From Anniella stebbinsi (taxonomy: Eukaryota; Chordata; Lepidosauria; Squamata; Anniellidae), in contig JARDYH010000004.1 in the NCBI GenBank assembly GCA_029215795.1, forward strand, positions 33,360,001 to 33,424,000: a stretch of DNA of 64,000 bases, read 5' to 3'. Below are positions 48,149-59,530 of the stretch, piece by piece; positions within the stretch are counted from its first letter, which is position 1; every line of letters starts with the position of its first letter. The position numbers and the translations under genes were made by a program. Below the pieces are notes generated by a model. That model did no database searches. It saw only the letters and a program-made list of their open reading frames with translations, and had not been told where the DNA came from.

Positions 48149-48280
48149 GTTTAGACAGAAAAAAGTCCAACGACTCCCAGCATCCCACAGCTAGTCATCC
48201 TGGGGAATGCTTGGCTGGCTGGGAAATGTTGGGAGTTATAGGACTTTTTAGTATCTAAAGATGCATAGGATTGTGTCCTA
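48149..48280. mobile_element. Foldback element, family F1, copy 3
   Basis: The left arm GTTTAGACAGAAAAAAGTCC and AACGACTCCCAGCATCCCA pairs with the right arm AAATGTTGGGAGTTATAGGA and CTTTTTAGTATCTAAAGATG. The right flank GCATAGGATTGTGTCCTA matches the F1 terminus. The left terminus is missing. Flanking 46483-48148 and 48281-49301 are otherwise unassigned. Confidence 0.7.
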
Positions 48281-49301
48281 TGTGCATTCTGATCTGCACA
48301 TTACCAGATCTGTGGATTGGGTCAGTCTGTATCAGAATTCGCTAAGAGCAGATTTCTCAAAGTTCCCTATTATGGGTGACACTGCTTAACATTGATTGGC
48401 ATCCGTGAATACCTAAGAGTCTAGAGAACACTGCTATTTTAAAAGAAAAGGAAAAGAGGATTGCTTTTTTCTTTGCAGGGACTGTCAAAGATGATTAAAA
48501 AAAATGATGATGACACTTCATGGATGGGTGGGGGGAAAAAGGCATCTTGAAAATGCAGTAGCAGCTCAGGCTCAGTTGTAGCATTTCCAGTTGGTTGAAT
48601 AGGTTTCTCCTCTTATAGCTCCTGCCAAAATTATTTATAGAAAAATCTGGCTGTAAGCCATCAGAGATGTGTGTTTCTTGAGATGTCTGATGGTGCGGCT
48701 TTTATTGGGTATGAATAGATGAGCACTAGTCATTTTTCCTTTTATTATGAGTACTAGATAGGAACTGCCAAAATGCCACAGGGTGTTAAGAAGTCGTTCA
48801 ATGTACTGCATGGCATGCCAAACATGTGGCTTCTTCTTATTACCTTGATTTGTTTGCTGATTTATTGCAACAGTGTGGAAGTTTTGAGTAAAATTAATCC
48901 TTTTGTAAAATACAGGGAAGTCTGCTATACTGGGGTAGCAAGCAGCTGTCCAGGAAACAGGGTTACCCTGCTAAAGCAGGCAGGAATCTAGAATCCAAGG
49001 CGACAGAGCCCTGCACCTCTGCTAAAGGTGGTGCAGCAGAAGAACCATCTCTTGGGCAGAAGGTGCAAGGCTCTCCCACTTGACCTAAAAGGTAAATGTG
49101 GGGCTGGAGGTGGAGGAGAAAATGAGCTCCAGCTATTTAGAAACAGCTTCTGCAGGATGTGGCTGCATGTTCTCGAGGGGCAGCATTTCCTCCACTGTTT
49201 TCCACACTTCGGTCAACTCATAAGGCAGGCCCCCCCCAAAAAAATCCTCACAGGTATTTGTATATTTCTTGTATGCCTCATCTGTAATGTAAATAAATAG
49301 T

Positions 49302-49782
49302 TATGGGTGTTGGGGGTGCCTGACTGAGTCTGGGAGTCTGATGGACTCTCCCACATCCAGCCACGCCCAAACCCAGTCAGGTGCCCGTGGCATGTTCATG
49401 GACCTGCACTTCAGGCCCAACGAACACTCAGCAACCACCTGCCCTCATTTGGAGCCTCCATTGTGCATCAGAGTGGAGGTTCCGGAAATTTCACATTTCC
49501 CCCATTGCATAAATGGCGGCCATAAAGGTGTCATTTATGCAAGAGTAAAGGCAAAAATGGAGCATTTGCACATTTACTCTTGCATAAATGGGGCCTTTAT
49601 GGCCACTATTTATGCAAGGGGGGAAATACGTAATTTCGAGTGAGGGCGGGTGGCTGCTGTGCACTCGTCAGGCATTGCCGGGCCTCAAAAGAAGTTTATG
49701 CGGTCTGACAAACATGGGTGGATGGTGGTGGCGGGGCGAGTGTCCGATGAATCGGACACAGGTAAGTTCACCCATCTCTAGG
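49302..49782. mobile_element. Unclassified element with inner palindrome
   Basis: The left end TAGTTATGGGTGTTGGG and right end AAGTTCACCCATCTCTA are partly inverted. Inside, an approximate palindrome (49500-49620) pairs CATTGCATAAATGGCGGCCA with TGGCCACTATTTATGCAAGG, around CATTTATGCAAGAGTAAAGG and its complement. GC content is higher than in the flanks. No coding region and no duplication found. Confidence 0.4.
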
Positions 49783-50806
49783 GAAGCGCTCTACCAAATA
49801 CTCAAAAATGCTGAGTTGTACACAGCGAGGAGTGGGGAGTTCCCTGGGTGAGAGTTGGGGTTTTTCTGATGATAGTAGCTATCTTCAACAATTGCACACC
49901 ATGGGTGAGAGACCAGGGGTTAGGAGCTTTGTGCACTAGAACTACTTCTTCTGCCCTGAGTGGAAGCCTGTGGTGGTTAGAAGTACATTTCCTTCTGGGT
50001 GAGAGACAGGAGGAGAAGTGTTAGTAACACTCCAAGTGAGAGATGAACTAGCAAACATTATTTTTTATGCTGCTGGTAGGTTGACAAGCTTGATGTCCTA
50101 TATGTGTTCAGTGGCTGGTTATACCATCCGTTATCATCCGTTATTGTGTTGGATTGGCTGTAGATGGTTGTTTGGATGAATGGAGTATATGAGTTTAATG
50201 CTTGAGGCAAGGATGTGCATAGAAAATACAGGGATCCACGAATATGATGCCTCCATCCCAGTGATTTGGGGCAGAAGAAGATATGGCAGGAAGAGGTGGT
50301 CAAGACATCAGAGTAGGATGGAGCACAGATGTTTATGCACTGCTCCCCCTCTACCCCACTCCTGTAGGCTGCATGTTCTTGATAACTCATCCACTAAGCC
50401 TTCTTGCAGTGCTGCTATTTAATGCTACATCAGTCTGCAGTAAGACCACATTCATCCACAACCTAATCATGGATGAAAAGACAGATCTTGTGTGTATTAC
50501 TGAGACTTCAGTGGGCGAGCTGGATAGGGTTGACCTGACCCAGCTCTGCCCACCTGTGCACTTTTTTTTTTAATTTATGTATTATTTCAACATATAATAC
50601 ATAAAATAAACATAATATATAACCAAAACCTTAACATCCCCCCGTTCTCCCCTACCCTTGAGACCTACATTGCTCTACTATATTATACATTTTTCCAAAA
50701 TTGCAAAGATTCTTTTGAAGGTGTACATCCTCTCCCCTTTATTAAAACATAATCTATAAATCCCCAAATATCTACAATATTTTTAAGATGGGATTTTCCA
50801 TATCTA

Positions 50807-53279
50807 TCAATTGTTTCTTTTGTATTTTGCTAAAAAAAATTTTTGTAAACATAACTCTATTTCTCCTGTTTGATTCTCTAGCCATTCTAAATCCTCTTTC
50901 CCTGTTATACTATTTATAACATATCTCAACTGATTAGCTATATAATACATCTTTATATTCGGGAGTCCCAACCCTCCTTCCCTTTGAATCTTATACCATT
51001 TCGTTTTATTAATTCTTGCTTTTCTATCTCTGTTACAGTAGTTATTTATCATGCTTTGCCAACTTCTTATTTCTACTTCTGTTATTTTAATTGGTAACAT
51101 TCTAAACAAAAAGTTAATCTTTGGTAATATTTTCATTTTAATAACTGCTATTCTACCAAACCACGAATGCTTTAATTTCCTATAAGCCTCTAACTTCTTC
51201 ATTATCTGTTTTTTTAAACTACTAAAAAATTTCCCTCTAACTTTTCTAAATCTTTCGTAATTTGAACTCCTAAATAGCGCACTACGTTTTTAATCTTGAG
51301 ATCTAATTTTAAACTGCACTCCTCCCTTTCTTCTTTATCATAATTAAATAACATCATTTCTGATTTCCCCCAATTTACCTGTAGTCCTGTATTCTCTCCA
51401 AATTCTCTCAAATGTTGTTTTATTTCTTCTATGCTATCCCTCGGATTTTCTAATGTCAATAAAGTATCATCCGCAAACATATAATTTTTTTTATTTTTTT
51501 CTTCCCCTCCTATCCCCTTCAATCTCTCATCATCCCTAATTACATTTGCCAATATTTCTATGACTATCGCAAATAATATTGGGGAGAGAGGACACCCTTG
51601 TCTTGTTCCCCGGGCTAAGGTAATTTGTTGTGTTATTCCATCATTCACCAGTACTACCGCCTTATTATTTGCATAAAGCTGATTAATCACTCCTATAAAC
51701 CTTTCTCCAAAACCAAATCTCTTTATAATAATTTTTAACACTGGCCATTCCACGCAATCAAAGGCTTTGAAAATATCTAAGGCTATCAACCCTGCTTTTA
51801 AATTCTTTCTTTTAATAACGTTTATTATATTCAATACTCTCCCTATTAAATTGGACATTTGCCTCCCTGGAATAAAACCGCATTGATCCTTTTTTATATA
51901 CTTGTTTATAAAAGTATAATATAAAAATATTCACAGCCATAATTGCTGTGAATATTTTAGAATCTTGATTAATTAAAGAAATAGGTCTATATGATGCTGG
52001 GTCCGTTAAATCCTTATCTGGTTTCGGGATTCATATTATCAACGAATGTTCCCACGATGGCGGGGTCTTCTCTCCATTTATTATATTGTTATACAGTTTT
52101 TTTCATTTTCGGCACTAAAAGCTCTTTAAATATCTTATATTCCGGCCCCAACCCATCTACTCCTGGAGATTTCCCTCCTTTCAATTTATCAATGATTCCT
52201 TCTATTTCTTTTTCAATCACTAATGCTTCCATATAATCCCTATCCTTATCTTGTAATTTTATCTTCCAGTTCTTCTCTACATATTCCCGTGTCCTTGTCT
52301 GATGTTATACAGTTTCTGATAAAAATCTTCAAATATTTTTAATTTCTCTTTCATTAAATTGCAACTTTTCCCAGTTTTATCTTTAATTATCCCTATTATA
52401 TTTTTCTCTTTCTTTGATTGCGTTGACCTTGCCAGCATTTTAGAATTTTTATTACTATATTCAAAAAAGTTTCTTTTCGGTATATTAATTCTTTTTGGAC
52501 TCTCTCTATATCCTTTTCCTCAAATTCTTTCTTTTTTGCTTGGAGTTGGGCATATATATGCTTATCTTTATTTATTCTAAATTGTTCCTCTAATTCCTTA
52601 ATCTCCTCTTCAATCTTTTTACTATGTGCTTCTTGTTGTCTTTTTAATTTACACGATTCTCTAATACATATCCCTCTTACTACTGCTTTCATCATGTCCC
52701 AAACTATCCCCTGCGAATTTATCCCTGTTTCATTTATTTCCCATATAGTCTGTATTTCCATTTTCATTTTTTCCACAATATTTTTATAATTTAAAATATT
52801 ACTATCCAATCTCCACCTTTTTGCTTCCCTGTAATCTTTCTTTATTTCCATATCCATGCTGTGTTGGTCATTACCTTTAAAGCCCTACATGGTTTGGGTC
52901 CAGGTTACCTGCGGGATCGCCTTCTCCCGTACAATCTGCCCCGCACGCTCAGGTCCTCTGGGAAGAACTTACTGCGATCGGCCAAGACTAGGCTGACAAC
53001 TGTTACCCAGAGGACCTTCTCTTCTGCCGCTCCCAGACTGTGGAATGACCTGCCGGAGGAGACTCGTCAACTTAACAGTCTTTTAGAATTTAAGAAAGCT
53101 ATAAAGACTGTTCTCTTCCGGCAGGCATATCCAGTGTAATTTTTAGAATGTTTTTAGGATATTTAGGATGTTTTAATGCAGTTTTAATAATATTTGTCAT
53201 GTTTTTAATTAGTTTTATGTATTTTATCATGTTGTTGTTCCCCGCCTCGATCCAGACGGAGAGGCGGGTAAGAAATAAA

Positions 53280-53318
<39 letters not shown>

Positions 53319-53997
53319 CATGGTCTGAGACCTTAATTACTCCTATTTCACAATCCAAAATCTTAGAAATCATATTCTTTGAAACAAATATATAATAAAT
53401 CCTGGAAAAACTTTTATATTTTGGCGAATAAAAGGTATATTTCTTTTCCTCCCCTTTCACTAATCTCCATACATCTTTCAATTCTTTTTTTTCCATTACC
53501 TTAGCTAAACCCATTTTCCCAATACCTTTTGTATTATCTCTATCTTTCATTTTATCCATCACCATATTAAAGTCTCCTGCCATTACAATATTTGCTTTCT
53601 CTACATTCCCCATTTTTCTAAACACTTTATCATAAAATTCTGTTTGCTTTTCATTTGGAGCATAAACATTAACCAATACATATTTTTCATCCCCCATAGA
53701 ACAATATAAAATAATAAATCTACCCAGAACATCCCTTACCACTTTAACCACGTTAAATGCACATTTTTAAGAAATTATTATCGCAACTCCTCTTGCTTTA
53801 GAGGTTCTATATGCTTTCTCATATACCCCGACATTCCTCATTTTTAGCTCATTTGTACCATCTTCCTTTTGATGAGTTTCTTGTAAAAATATTACATCAG
53901 CTTTCTTTTTATTCAACAACCCTTCAATCCTTTTCCTTTTAACAACACTACCCAGCCCATTAACATTTAAAGTTATCAATCTTAATTTATTTTCCAT
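50807..53997 (-). pseudogene. L1 ORF2 (endonuclease-reverse transcriptase), broken
   Basis: It starts MENKLRLITLNVNGLGS at 53997 and continues through the endonuclease motif VIFLQETHQK. An in-frame TAA at 53769-53767 cuts this domain. It goes on in the same frame with VLVNVYAPNEKQ, GDFNMVMDK and SDHA, until an L2 insertion. After the insertion come the linker (YREAKRWRLDSNIL), frame damage near 52396-51860, then an RT block with LDIFKAFDCVEW, GTRQGCPLSPILFAI and the intact catalytic FADD at about 51480. A 1-base frameshift lies near 51210, and a final segment reads WFGRIAVIKMKILPKINFLF and GGLGLPNI. The usual long C-terminus with its cysteine cluster is not present. Confidence 0.92.
52861..53315 (+). 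mobile_element. L2 LINE 3' part nested in L1 ORF2
   Basis: The + strand encodes VITFKALHGLGPGYLRDRLL, then RSSGKNLLRSAKTRLTTVTQ, RTFSSAAPRLWNDLPEETRQ and LLEFKKAIKTVLFRQAYPV and stops. The 3' UTR carries the perfect stem CCCGCCTC (53241-53248) / GAGGCGGG (53261-53268) and a (TTA)n tail. Its clean reading frame indicates recent arrival. It is severely 5' truncated, and no clear target-site duplication is seen beyond a possible CATG. Confidence 0.9.
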
Positions 53998-54242
53998 ATC
54001 TCCAATCTTAATTTTCTTTGTAGGTCTCCTAACGTGACACATATACCCCTTCCCTCCTTCCCCCCTCCCCCCACATATAACCCCCATTTTCTCCTCCTCC
54101 ACCCCAGGTTCCCCCGGGCGGCAGTTCTTTTCTTCCTCTTCTTAGGACCCTTCGGGGGGGGCGGCGAACATTCGGCATGGAACCAACTCAGGACCCCCCC
54201 TCCCTTAACTCTTCTTACTTTCCCCTTTAATCTATATTTCAG

Positions 54243-55160
54243 TCACAAACTGCTTCCTCCTCCTGCCCCTTCTTCTTCTTTTTCTTGTTCCTGTCTCCCG
54301 TTGGTATCTTTCTCCATCAGGCCCAAATTTTGCAGAAGATCCGTTCTTTGCTCGCATGATGTTATTCTGTAGTGTTTCCCCTGGTATGTAAATCTCAAGA
54401 AGACTGGGTATCCCCAGCTGTAAACAATTGAATTCTTCCACAGGGTAGTTGTACACAGCTTCACACTTTTCCTCCATTGGATTGTTTGAGGACATAGGTC
54501 ATTGTAAACCTGTATCTGCTCAGACTGGAACATCAGTTGCCCGGCACGTCTAATGGCTTGCATCAGATTTTCTTTTTTATAAAAACTGGCAAATCTTACT
54601 ATTATGTCCCTTGGGAACATTCCATTCCTTTTAGGACCCACTCTGTGGATCCTTTCAATATCTGTGTCATCCCATGTCATTTGTGGGGCCATCTCTTTAA
54701 TCCATTCCATTAACTTGGTTTTCAAGATCCTTGGATTTCCCCCCTGCTGTTCCTGGAAGGATCTGATGTGGATATTCATTCTTCTATCTCTATCTTCCAT
54801 AGAGATTAAATGTAAATCCATTTCTTTTAAGATTATATCTTGCTTTTTTATGTTATCTTTATTCTGATCTATCTGCTGCTCCATGGATCCAAGTTTGTCA
54901 TTAATCATTTGAAAACCATCTTTTAACTCCCGTTGAGATTTCTGGAGCTCCTGCTTCACCTCCTGCATAATCTCTGCTTTCTGCTTATTCAGCATGCCTT
55001 GGATGCTAGCCAGTAAGTCAGGCATCTGCTCTGCTTGTGGCTTCACTGTTTTGGCTATCGCTCCTGGCTTAGGTCCATTTTTGTGATTTCCACTTCCGGA
55101 TTGCGACTGACCCGTTTTCCCGTTCGCCATTGTTATTTTTTCTAAATCCTTTCTCTCCAA
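54243..55160 (-). CDS. L1 ORF1 protein (RNA-binding, coiled coil), intact frame
   Basis: An open 305-codon frame. A second ATG at 55130 (MANGKTGQSQ) may be the true start. L1 ORF1 proteins form trimers that coat L1 RNA in the cytoplasm and act as nucleic-acid chaperones. Visible parts: a basic, Ser/Gly/Lys-rich N-terminus; a heptad-rich coiled coil at about residues 45-130 (with KAEIMQEVKQELQKSQRELK); an RRM-like region at about 134-215 (with IERIHRVGPKRNGMFPRDII); and a C-terminal domain with IVYSWGYPVFLRFTYQGKHY. The tail RQEQEKEEEGAGGGSSL is acidic, then small. The frame has no stop or shift, unlike ORF2. Read antisense to PTPRT, it is probably not expressed as a host gene. Confidence 0.85.
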   Translation of the reverse strand: MERKDLEKITMANGKTGQSQSGSGNHKNGPKPGAIAKTVKPQAEQMPDLLASIQGMLNKQKAEIMQEVKQELQKSQRELKDGFQMINDKLGSMEQQIDQNKDNIKKQDIILKEMDLHLISMEDRDRRMNIHIRSFQEQQGGNPRILKTKLMEWIKEMAPQMTWDDTDIERIHRVGPKRNGMFPRDIIVRFASFYKKENLMQAIRRAGQLMFQSEQIQVYNDLCPQTIQWRKSVKLCTTTLWKNSIVYSWGYPVFLRFTYQGKHYRITSCEQRTDLLQNLGLMEKDTNGRQEQEKEEEGAGGGSSL

Positions 55161-56231
55161 ACGTGACCAGCTCTTATCAGAAGGATGTTCTTTGACTCTT
55201 GCCCACTTAGGTGATGAAATTTTCTTGCTCTCGTCTCTTTTTTTTACTCATCTGGCATCCAGCCAGCGAAACGGAACTTGGACTTTCTATCACCTCTTAG
55301 ATCCTTGTTCGTTAAGTATTAATGCCTGATGTTCTCAAAAATATCCCTTTACTCTTCGCTTTCGTTTAAAAATGTAATCAACACAGATAGCTCTGTTTTT
55401 CGCAACTCTTCCCACTCAGTCAAAGCTTGGCATCCCTCCCAGGCTTATTAGCCGATTACAAGTCACTGCTGGTATCTTTAACTCTGCAAATTCCTCTGTC
55501 TTGTGCTTTGAATATTTAAATAGACAAAAACAGCTTCCACTTACGGTTTGTCCTTTTTAAAGATGGGTTATTTTCTTTTTAAGATCTTCATTACCGGGAG
55601 GGAAGATTTCCCTGACTGTCTCATCACATACCGGAAGTCCCGCCCCACCTGTGCACTTGTTGCAGCGCCAACATTAGCTGGAGTGCCAGTGGGGGGTGGG
55701 AGTCACTGTGGTTTATAGAACTTCCATCTCTCTTACCAGGAAACTACTCCACCTTGAAGTGGACCTTGAATTATTGCACCTGATTTTGGACCATATAGAC
55801 AGATTGAATGCTGCTCACACTGCTCACATCTTCCCTGACCAAGCTGGTTGAGGTAGTCTTTAGTGTGGTGTTTGGTGGTTCTGGATGACTTTAACTTCAT
55901 GCTCATGCTGTCTCTGGAGCTCCAGTTCAGGACTTCATGACCTCCATGACAACCATGAGGCCTATTGTGTGGTGGTGTGGGCCCACAGCAAGGAAGGCTT
56001 ACTTTGCTGCCTCCATTGCATACTCAAGTAGCCATCAAGCTATCCAGGGGCAGTTACCATCCCCTTCAAGAAATGGGACCCTCAAGAACCTGCTGTGACC
56101 TGGTTGCATCACACTTTTAGAACAAAAGCACTGGTCTCCACATTGAACTTGATTTTTTTGTTAGGGCAGTTCCAGTTGACGTGTCTGGCACCACCATGTG
56201 CCCAATTTTGTGGGACCAGTTTCAGTTGCTA

Positions 56232-56415
56232 TCATAGAATCATAGAATAGTAGAGTTGGAAGGGGCCTTTAAGGCCTCTTGAATGCCTCTAGTGTGGGAG
56301 GCATTCAAGAGGCCTAGGTAATTGGTTCCATTGCCATACTGCTCTAACAGTTAGGAAGTTTTTCCTGATGTCCTGTCGAAATCTGGCTTCCTGTAACTTG
56401 AGCCCATTATGGTGT
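56232..56415 (-). mobile_element. CR1 LINE 3' end, rearranged
   Basis: The left end is ATCATAGAATCATAGAAT (reversed CR1 octamer tail), then AGAGTTGGAAGGGGCC. Later TAATTGGTTCCATTGCCATA and CTAACAGTTAGGAAGTTTTT, then CGAAATCTGGCTTCCTGTAA and CTTGAGCCCATTAT. A GGCCTCTTGAATGCCTC / GAGGCATTCAAGAGGCC inverted pair (56273-56314) replaces some of the normal sequence between them. Confidence 0.85.
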
Positions 56416-56869
56416 GATTACGTGGACAAGGTGCTTGCCCAGTGCAACTGAACACATGCCTTCTCAATCTTTGCCCCCTGGACATGGTGAATGCTTTTCT
56501 ACATGAAGAGGTAGTTCCTGTTGCAAATACTCCATAATGGCGGCTCGTTGTTGACTGTAAAGAAAAATAGTTGTGCAATCTGATGGAGCTTTCTCCATAT
56601 TCCTTACTTATTATAAGGGAGTGTTGAACAGCCACAATATTTTGTGCTAAGAAAAATACACATTCAGGGCAAATGAAGAAAACACACACAAACCAGGAGA
56701 TGCTAAAAATATCTTCATACAGATACTGTAGAGACATAGTTAATTTTAAGATTGGTATAAGGGTATAATCTGTAGTTTAAAAAGAAGGTGCAAAATACAG
56801 TCAGTATGTCAGAATATGTGACTCACCGATTTCCTCAAATAACAATGCTCTAGTAGACTTGTGTGGGCA

Positions 56870-57660
56870 GTGCTTAATTGGGTCCGGTTGGTGAAGAGAC
56901 GAGAACAAATAGACACACAGACATAGCTGGGATAATAAATTGGCCACAACTTTATTGACTCACTTGAATAGGCTTGGCGATTCCCCTTCCTGGCCCATAT
57001 GCCAGGAGCACTGGTGGTGGATAGAAGGGTCAGGGGCTCACCACGTAGCAGACCTTTCCTCCACCATGGATGTGGCCAGCTCACAGCCTCCATGCCAGTC
57101 TGGTTTGGGACCATGTCCCCAAGATCCTTTACGGAAATCCTCACCATGGCGGAGCAGGGAGTCCAATCCCGCTCCCCCTCACCAATGGATCCAGCTCAAG
57201 TACTATCATGCCCATGTAAGTTGTGACAAATGTTATAGAATGCTGCATCCACAAAGAATGTACTGATAGTCCAGATCAACTTATTTACTATGGAATTTAT
57301 CTTGCAATGGGGAAGGCAAAAACCCTGCACAGTCTTTGCAAACTGGTGTGCAGGTGAAATCCCTTCCCAGCCCCATGAAGTGGCAGCTACTTCTGCCACT
57401 GCAAGGCATCTTACTACCTGGAGCTGCATGGGAGGTCTGCCTTTGGCAGCCTCAGGTTGAACTGGGGGCAGAACAAAAGAGAGATCTCACTCTGCTGGGT
57501 CCACCACTTTGGCTCCACCCCATCACCATGCTAATTGGCTCAGAAGTCCCCTCCTGGGAAGGAGATGCTGCAGCTGTGCAGCTGCTTTTTACTAGCCTTT
57601 CTCCCTTTGTTGCTGGTCTGCTTGCCCCCATAATTCATTACTCCCCATTAAAGTGGGGGA
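56870..57660 (-). repeat. GC-richer block with antisense poly(A) signal, unclassified
   Basis: On the - strand an AATAAA (about 56957) is followed within 30-60 bp by a GT-rich run (TGTCTGTGTGTCTATTTG), a complete poly(A)-site layout. Upstream sequence (57000-57660) is richer in G+C than its surroundings and contains several open but unrecognised frames on both strands. It could be the 3' end of an unknown LTR or other retroelement, or a retrocopy of a transcript's 3' UTR. I cannot name it. Confidence 0.4.
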
Positions 57661-59354
57661 GCTTGGCTTGTTGATAATTTCCCCCCATAATTTCTTCAAG
57701 TACTTTGTGACATTTGGTTTTAACATTGCATTAAAGTCATTTGAAAGCTTGTTTTGCTTCCAAATGGCAGATAGCATTCCAGCTAGCACTTGATCACAGA
57801 CGTGTGTGTGCAATGGTTTTAAATCACCATGTGGTTTCACTGCATTCTATATTTTTCTCTAACAACTTTCAATAAAACATTTGCAAAAATAAAGTAGAGC
57901 TGTCAAACGGGATTGCCAAAGCGAATTGCAAAGACACAGCCGAAACATGTTAAAGGGCTGCTTACGCCTTGTGGAAATTTATGGAACATATATTGTTTGG
58001 AAACAAATCTGCTGCTTTCTCTTGTGTATTCAAAAATACATTCATTATCACTTGAATTTAATTGCCCATATAATATATAATTATTTATCTCCTAAAAAGT
58101 TTTATCTGCATGTACCAAAGTAGTACACTTAATTTCCCTCTTCATTTTCTGATAGTGATGCTGTATTTCACACAGGGAATGTATCACATGATGAAATCTG
58201 GAATGTGTTATATACTGATGAACCTTAAAGCTGTCACTGCTGCAGAGGCACATTGAGAAGCAAAGCCTATCAGGCAAAAGTAGCATCATTTTGACTTATT
58301 AATATGGGTTAAATAGAACAATGTGTTTATGTTTTCCCATACATTACCTGGGTCATTGATTTCAGTTGTACAGCTGGAATATCAACTGCACAATCTGAGC
58401 ATATGCATGTTGGGTTTTATGCATATACACCCTTTGCATGGAATGTTACACTTATGCATGGAAGTTGTCTCACATTGAAAGTGTGATAAATGCATCAGTT
58501 GAGGGGAAGATTGCATTTGATTTCCACTACGCATGCATAGTGCACATCAAAAATCAACATGTGAACCAGACTTCAGTCATCACTCAAGCTATATCAAAGA
58601 GAATGGGAATTTACTTAATTTAATGATATTTTAGAGCTCCACCTATCTCAAGCAACATACTGGACACAGAAAATGTATGCTGTGTAGCACCGAACACAAC
58701 AGTAGCAGCACTTTTTGGGGATTCCCTTTCCATTTTGGAAGTTCAAATCCCTATTCCTAGGCAAGAGCACAAATTAATTGTCAAATGTGTCATGCTGAAG
58801 AGAGCATCTCCCATAGTGACCAATCATCTTTCCTGCCTAACATTTGGAATTAATGTATTAAGCCTGTAATGTTTTTACTGTGCATTTTCCTATTCACATT
58901 TCCAGCATTGGGGATGGGACACATTACTTGGGCATGAGGCTTAATAGAGGCTTGATCTAGCTACAAGCCCATTACCATGAAGTGTGTGTGTGGGGGGGGG
59001 GGAGGGAGAACAGGCTAAAAAGATTATCATGATTGATTGTAAGCTCTGAGTTCAAGGATGAGAATAAACAGAAGAGGGATTTGGGGACCAAGAAAATTAA
59101 TAGATAACCTGAGTAGTAAGGTCAACATCTATTTGAATAATTATTTGAAGTGTCTCTTTATCTTTCTAGTTCTGTTCTCCATAAAAGCCACTGTGCTGTG
59201 ATAGGAAGCAGTTTTGTAAGCTCTGATATTTGTCAAGATTGTTTCTTCTTCAGTAAGGATGCTTTGCTTCCCTAAACTGTGGAAAGAGCTGGGACATGAA
59301 ATTAATACCATTCAGCTTATTTAGGCTGATGCATTCACTCTTCTTTAAATATCT
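57661..59354. other. Intronic stretch without recognised elements
   Basis: 1.7 kb of AT-rich sequence. Only a G12 run near 58993 stands out. No gene or repeat was identified. Confidence 0.5.
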
Positions 59355-59530
59355 GTGTATTTATATTTGTTAAATTTGTATCCCATATTTCCATGAAATG
59401 GTGTTCAAGGCCACTAACAACAGTAAAATATGAAGTAAAATGCAAAAATAATGATAAAAACGTAAAACCGGGGTAAAAAATTAATAAAACACATGTTTAA
59501 AACAGTCAGTTCATCAAAGGAGCCCAAAAT
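59355..59530 (-). mobile_element. L2-like LINE 3' end
   Basis: TTTATATTTGTTAAATTTGT, then ATCCCATATTTCCATGAAAT and CAAGGCCACTAACAACAGTA, the reversed LINE 3' end layout, followed by A-rich sequence. The flank 59531-60199 contains nothing named. Confidence 0.5.

Larger units (their letters stand above)
50564..55643 (-). mobile_element. L1-clade LINE, near full length, with 15-bp duplication
   Basis: It is flanked by a perfect 15-bp direct repeat CCCACCTGTGCACTT (50549-50563 and 55644-55658). The - strand element starts GGCGGGACTTCCGG at 55643, has a 5' UTR of about 0.5 kb, ORF1 (55160-54243), a short spacer, ORF2 (from 53997) and a poly(A) end at 50571-50564. An L2 (52861-53315) has since landed in ORF2. 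Without it the element is about 4.6 kb, shorter than a full L1 because the ORF2 C-terminal part is reduced. Confidence 0.93.
50390..56220 (+). mobile_element. L2-clade LINE endonuclease fragment, split by L1
   Basis: Before the L1, the + strand reads NATSVCSKTTFIHNLIMDEK, then TDLVCITETSVGELDRVDLT and QLCPP, the start of the L2 apurinic-type endonuclease (the ITET motif). After the L1 (55659 on) it resumes with VTVVYRTSISLTRKLLHLE, then a decayed LDHIDRLN and DDFN-like region. Stops and shifts are frequent. This is the oldest layer of a three-level nest. Confidence 0.75.

Noticed and set aside
54034..54372. Pro-rich + strand frame over the ORF1-ORF2 junction of L1
   Set aside because: It is the antisense shadow of ORF1 and the C-rich inter-ORF spacer.
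56940..57266. + strand frames encoding a Trp/Ser/Pro-rich 108-residue product
   Set aside because: No family match, no splice or start context. The block looks like an antisense retroelement 3' end instead.
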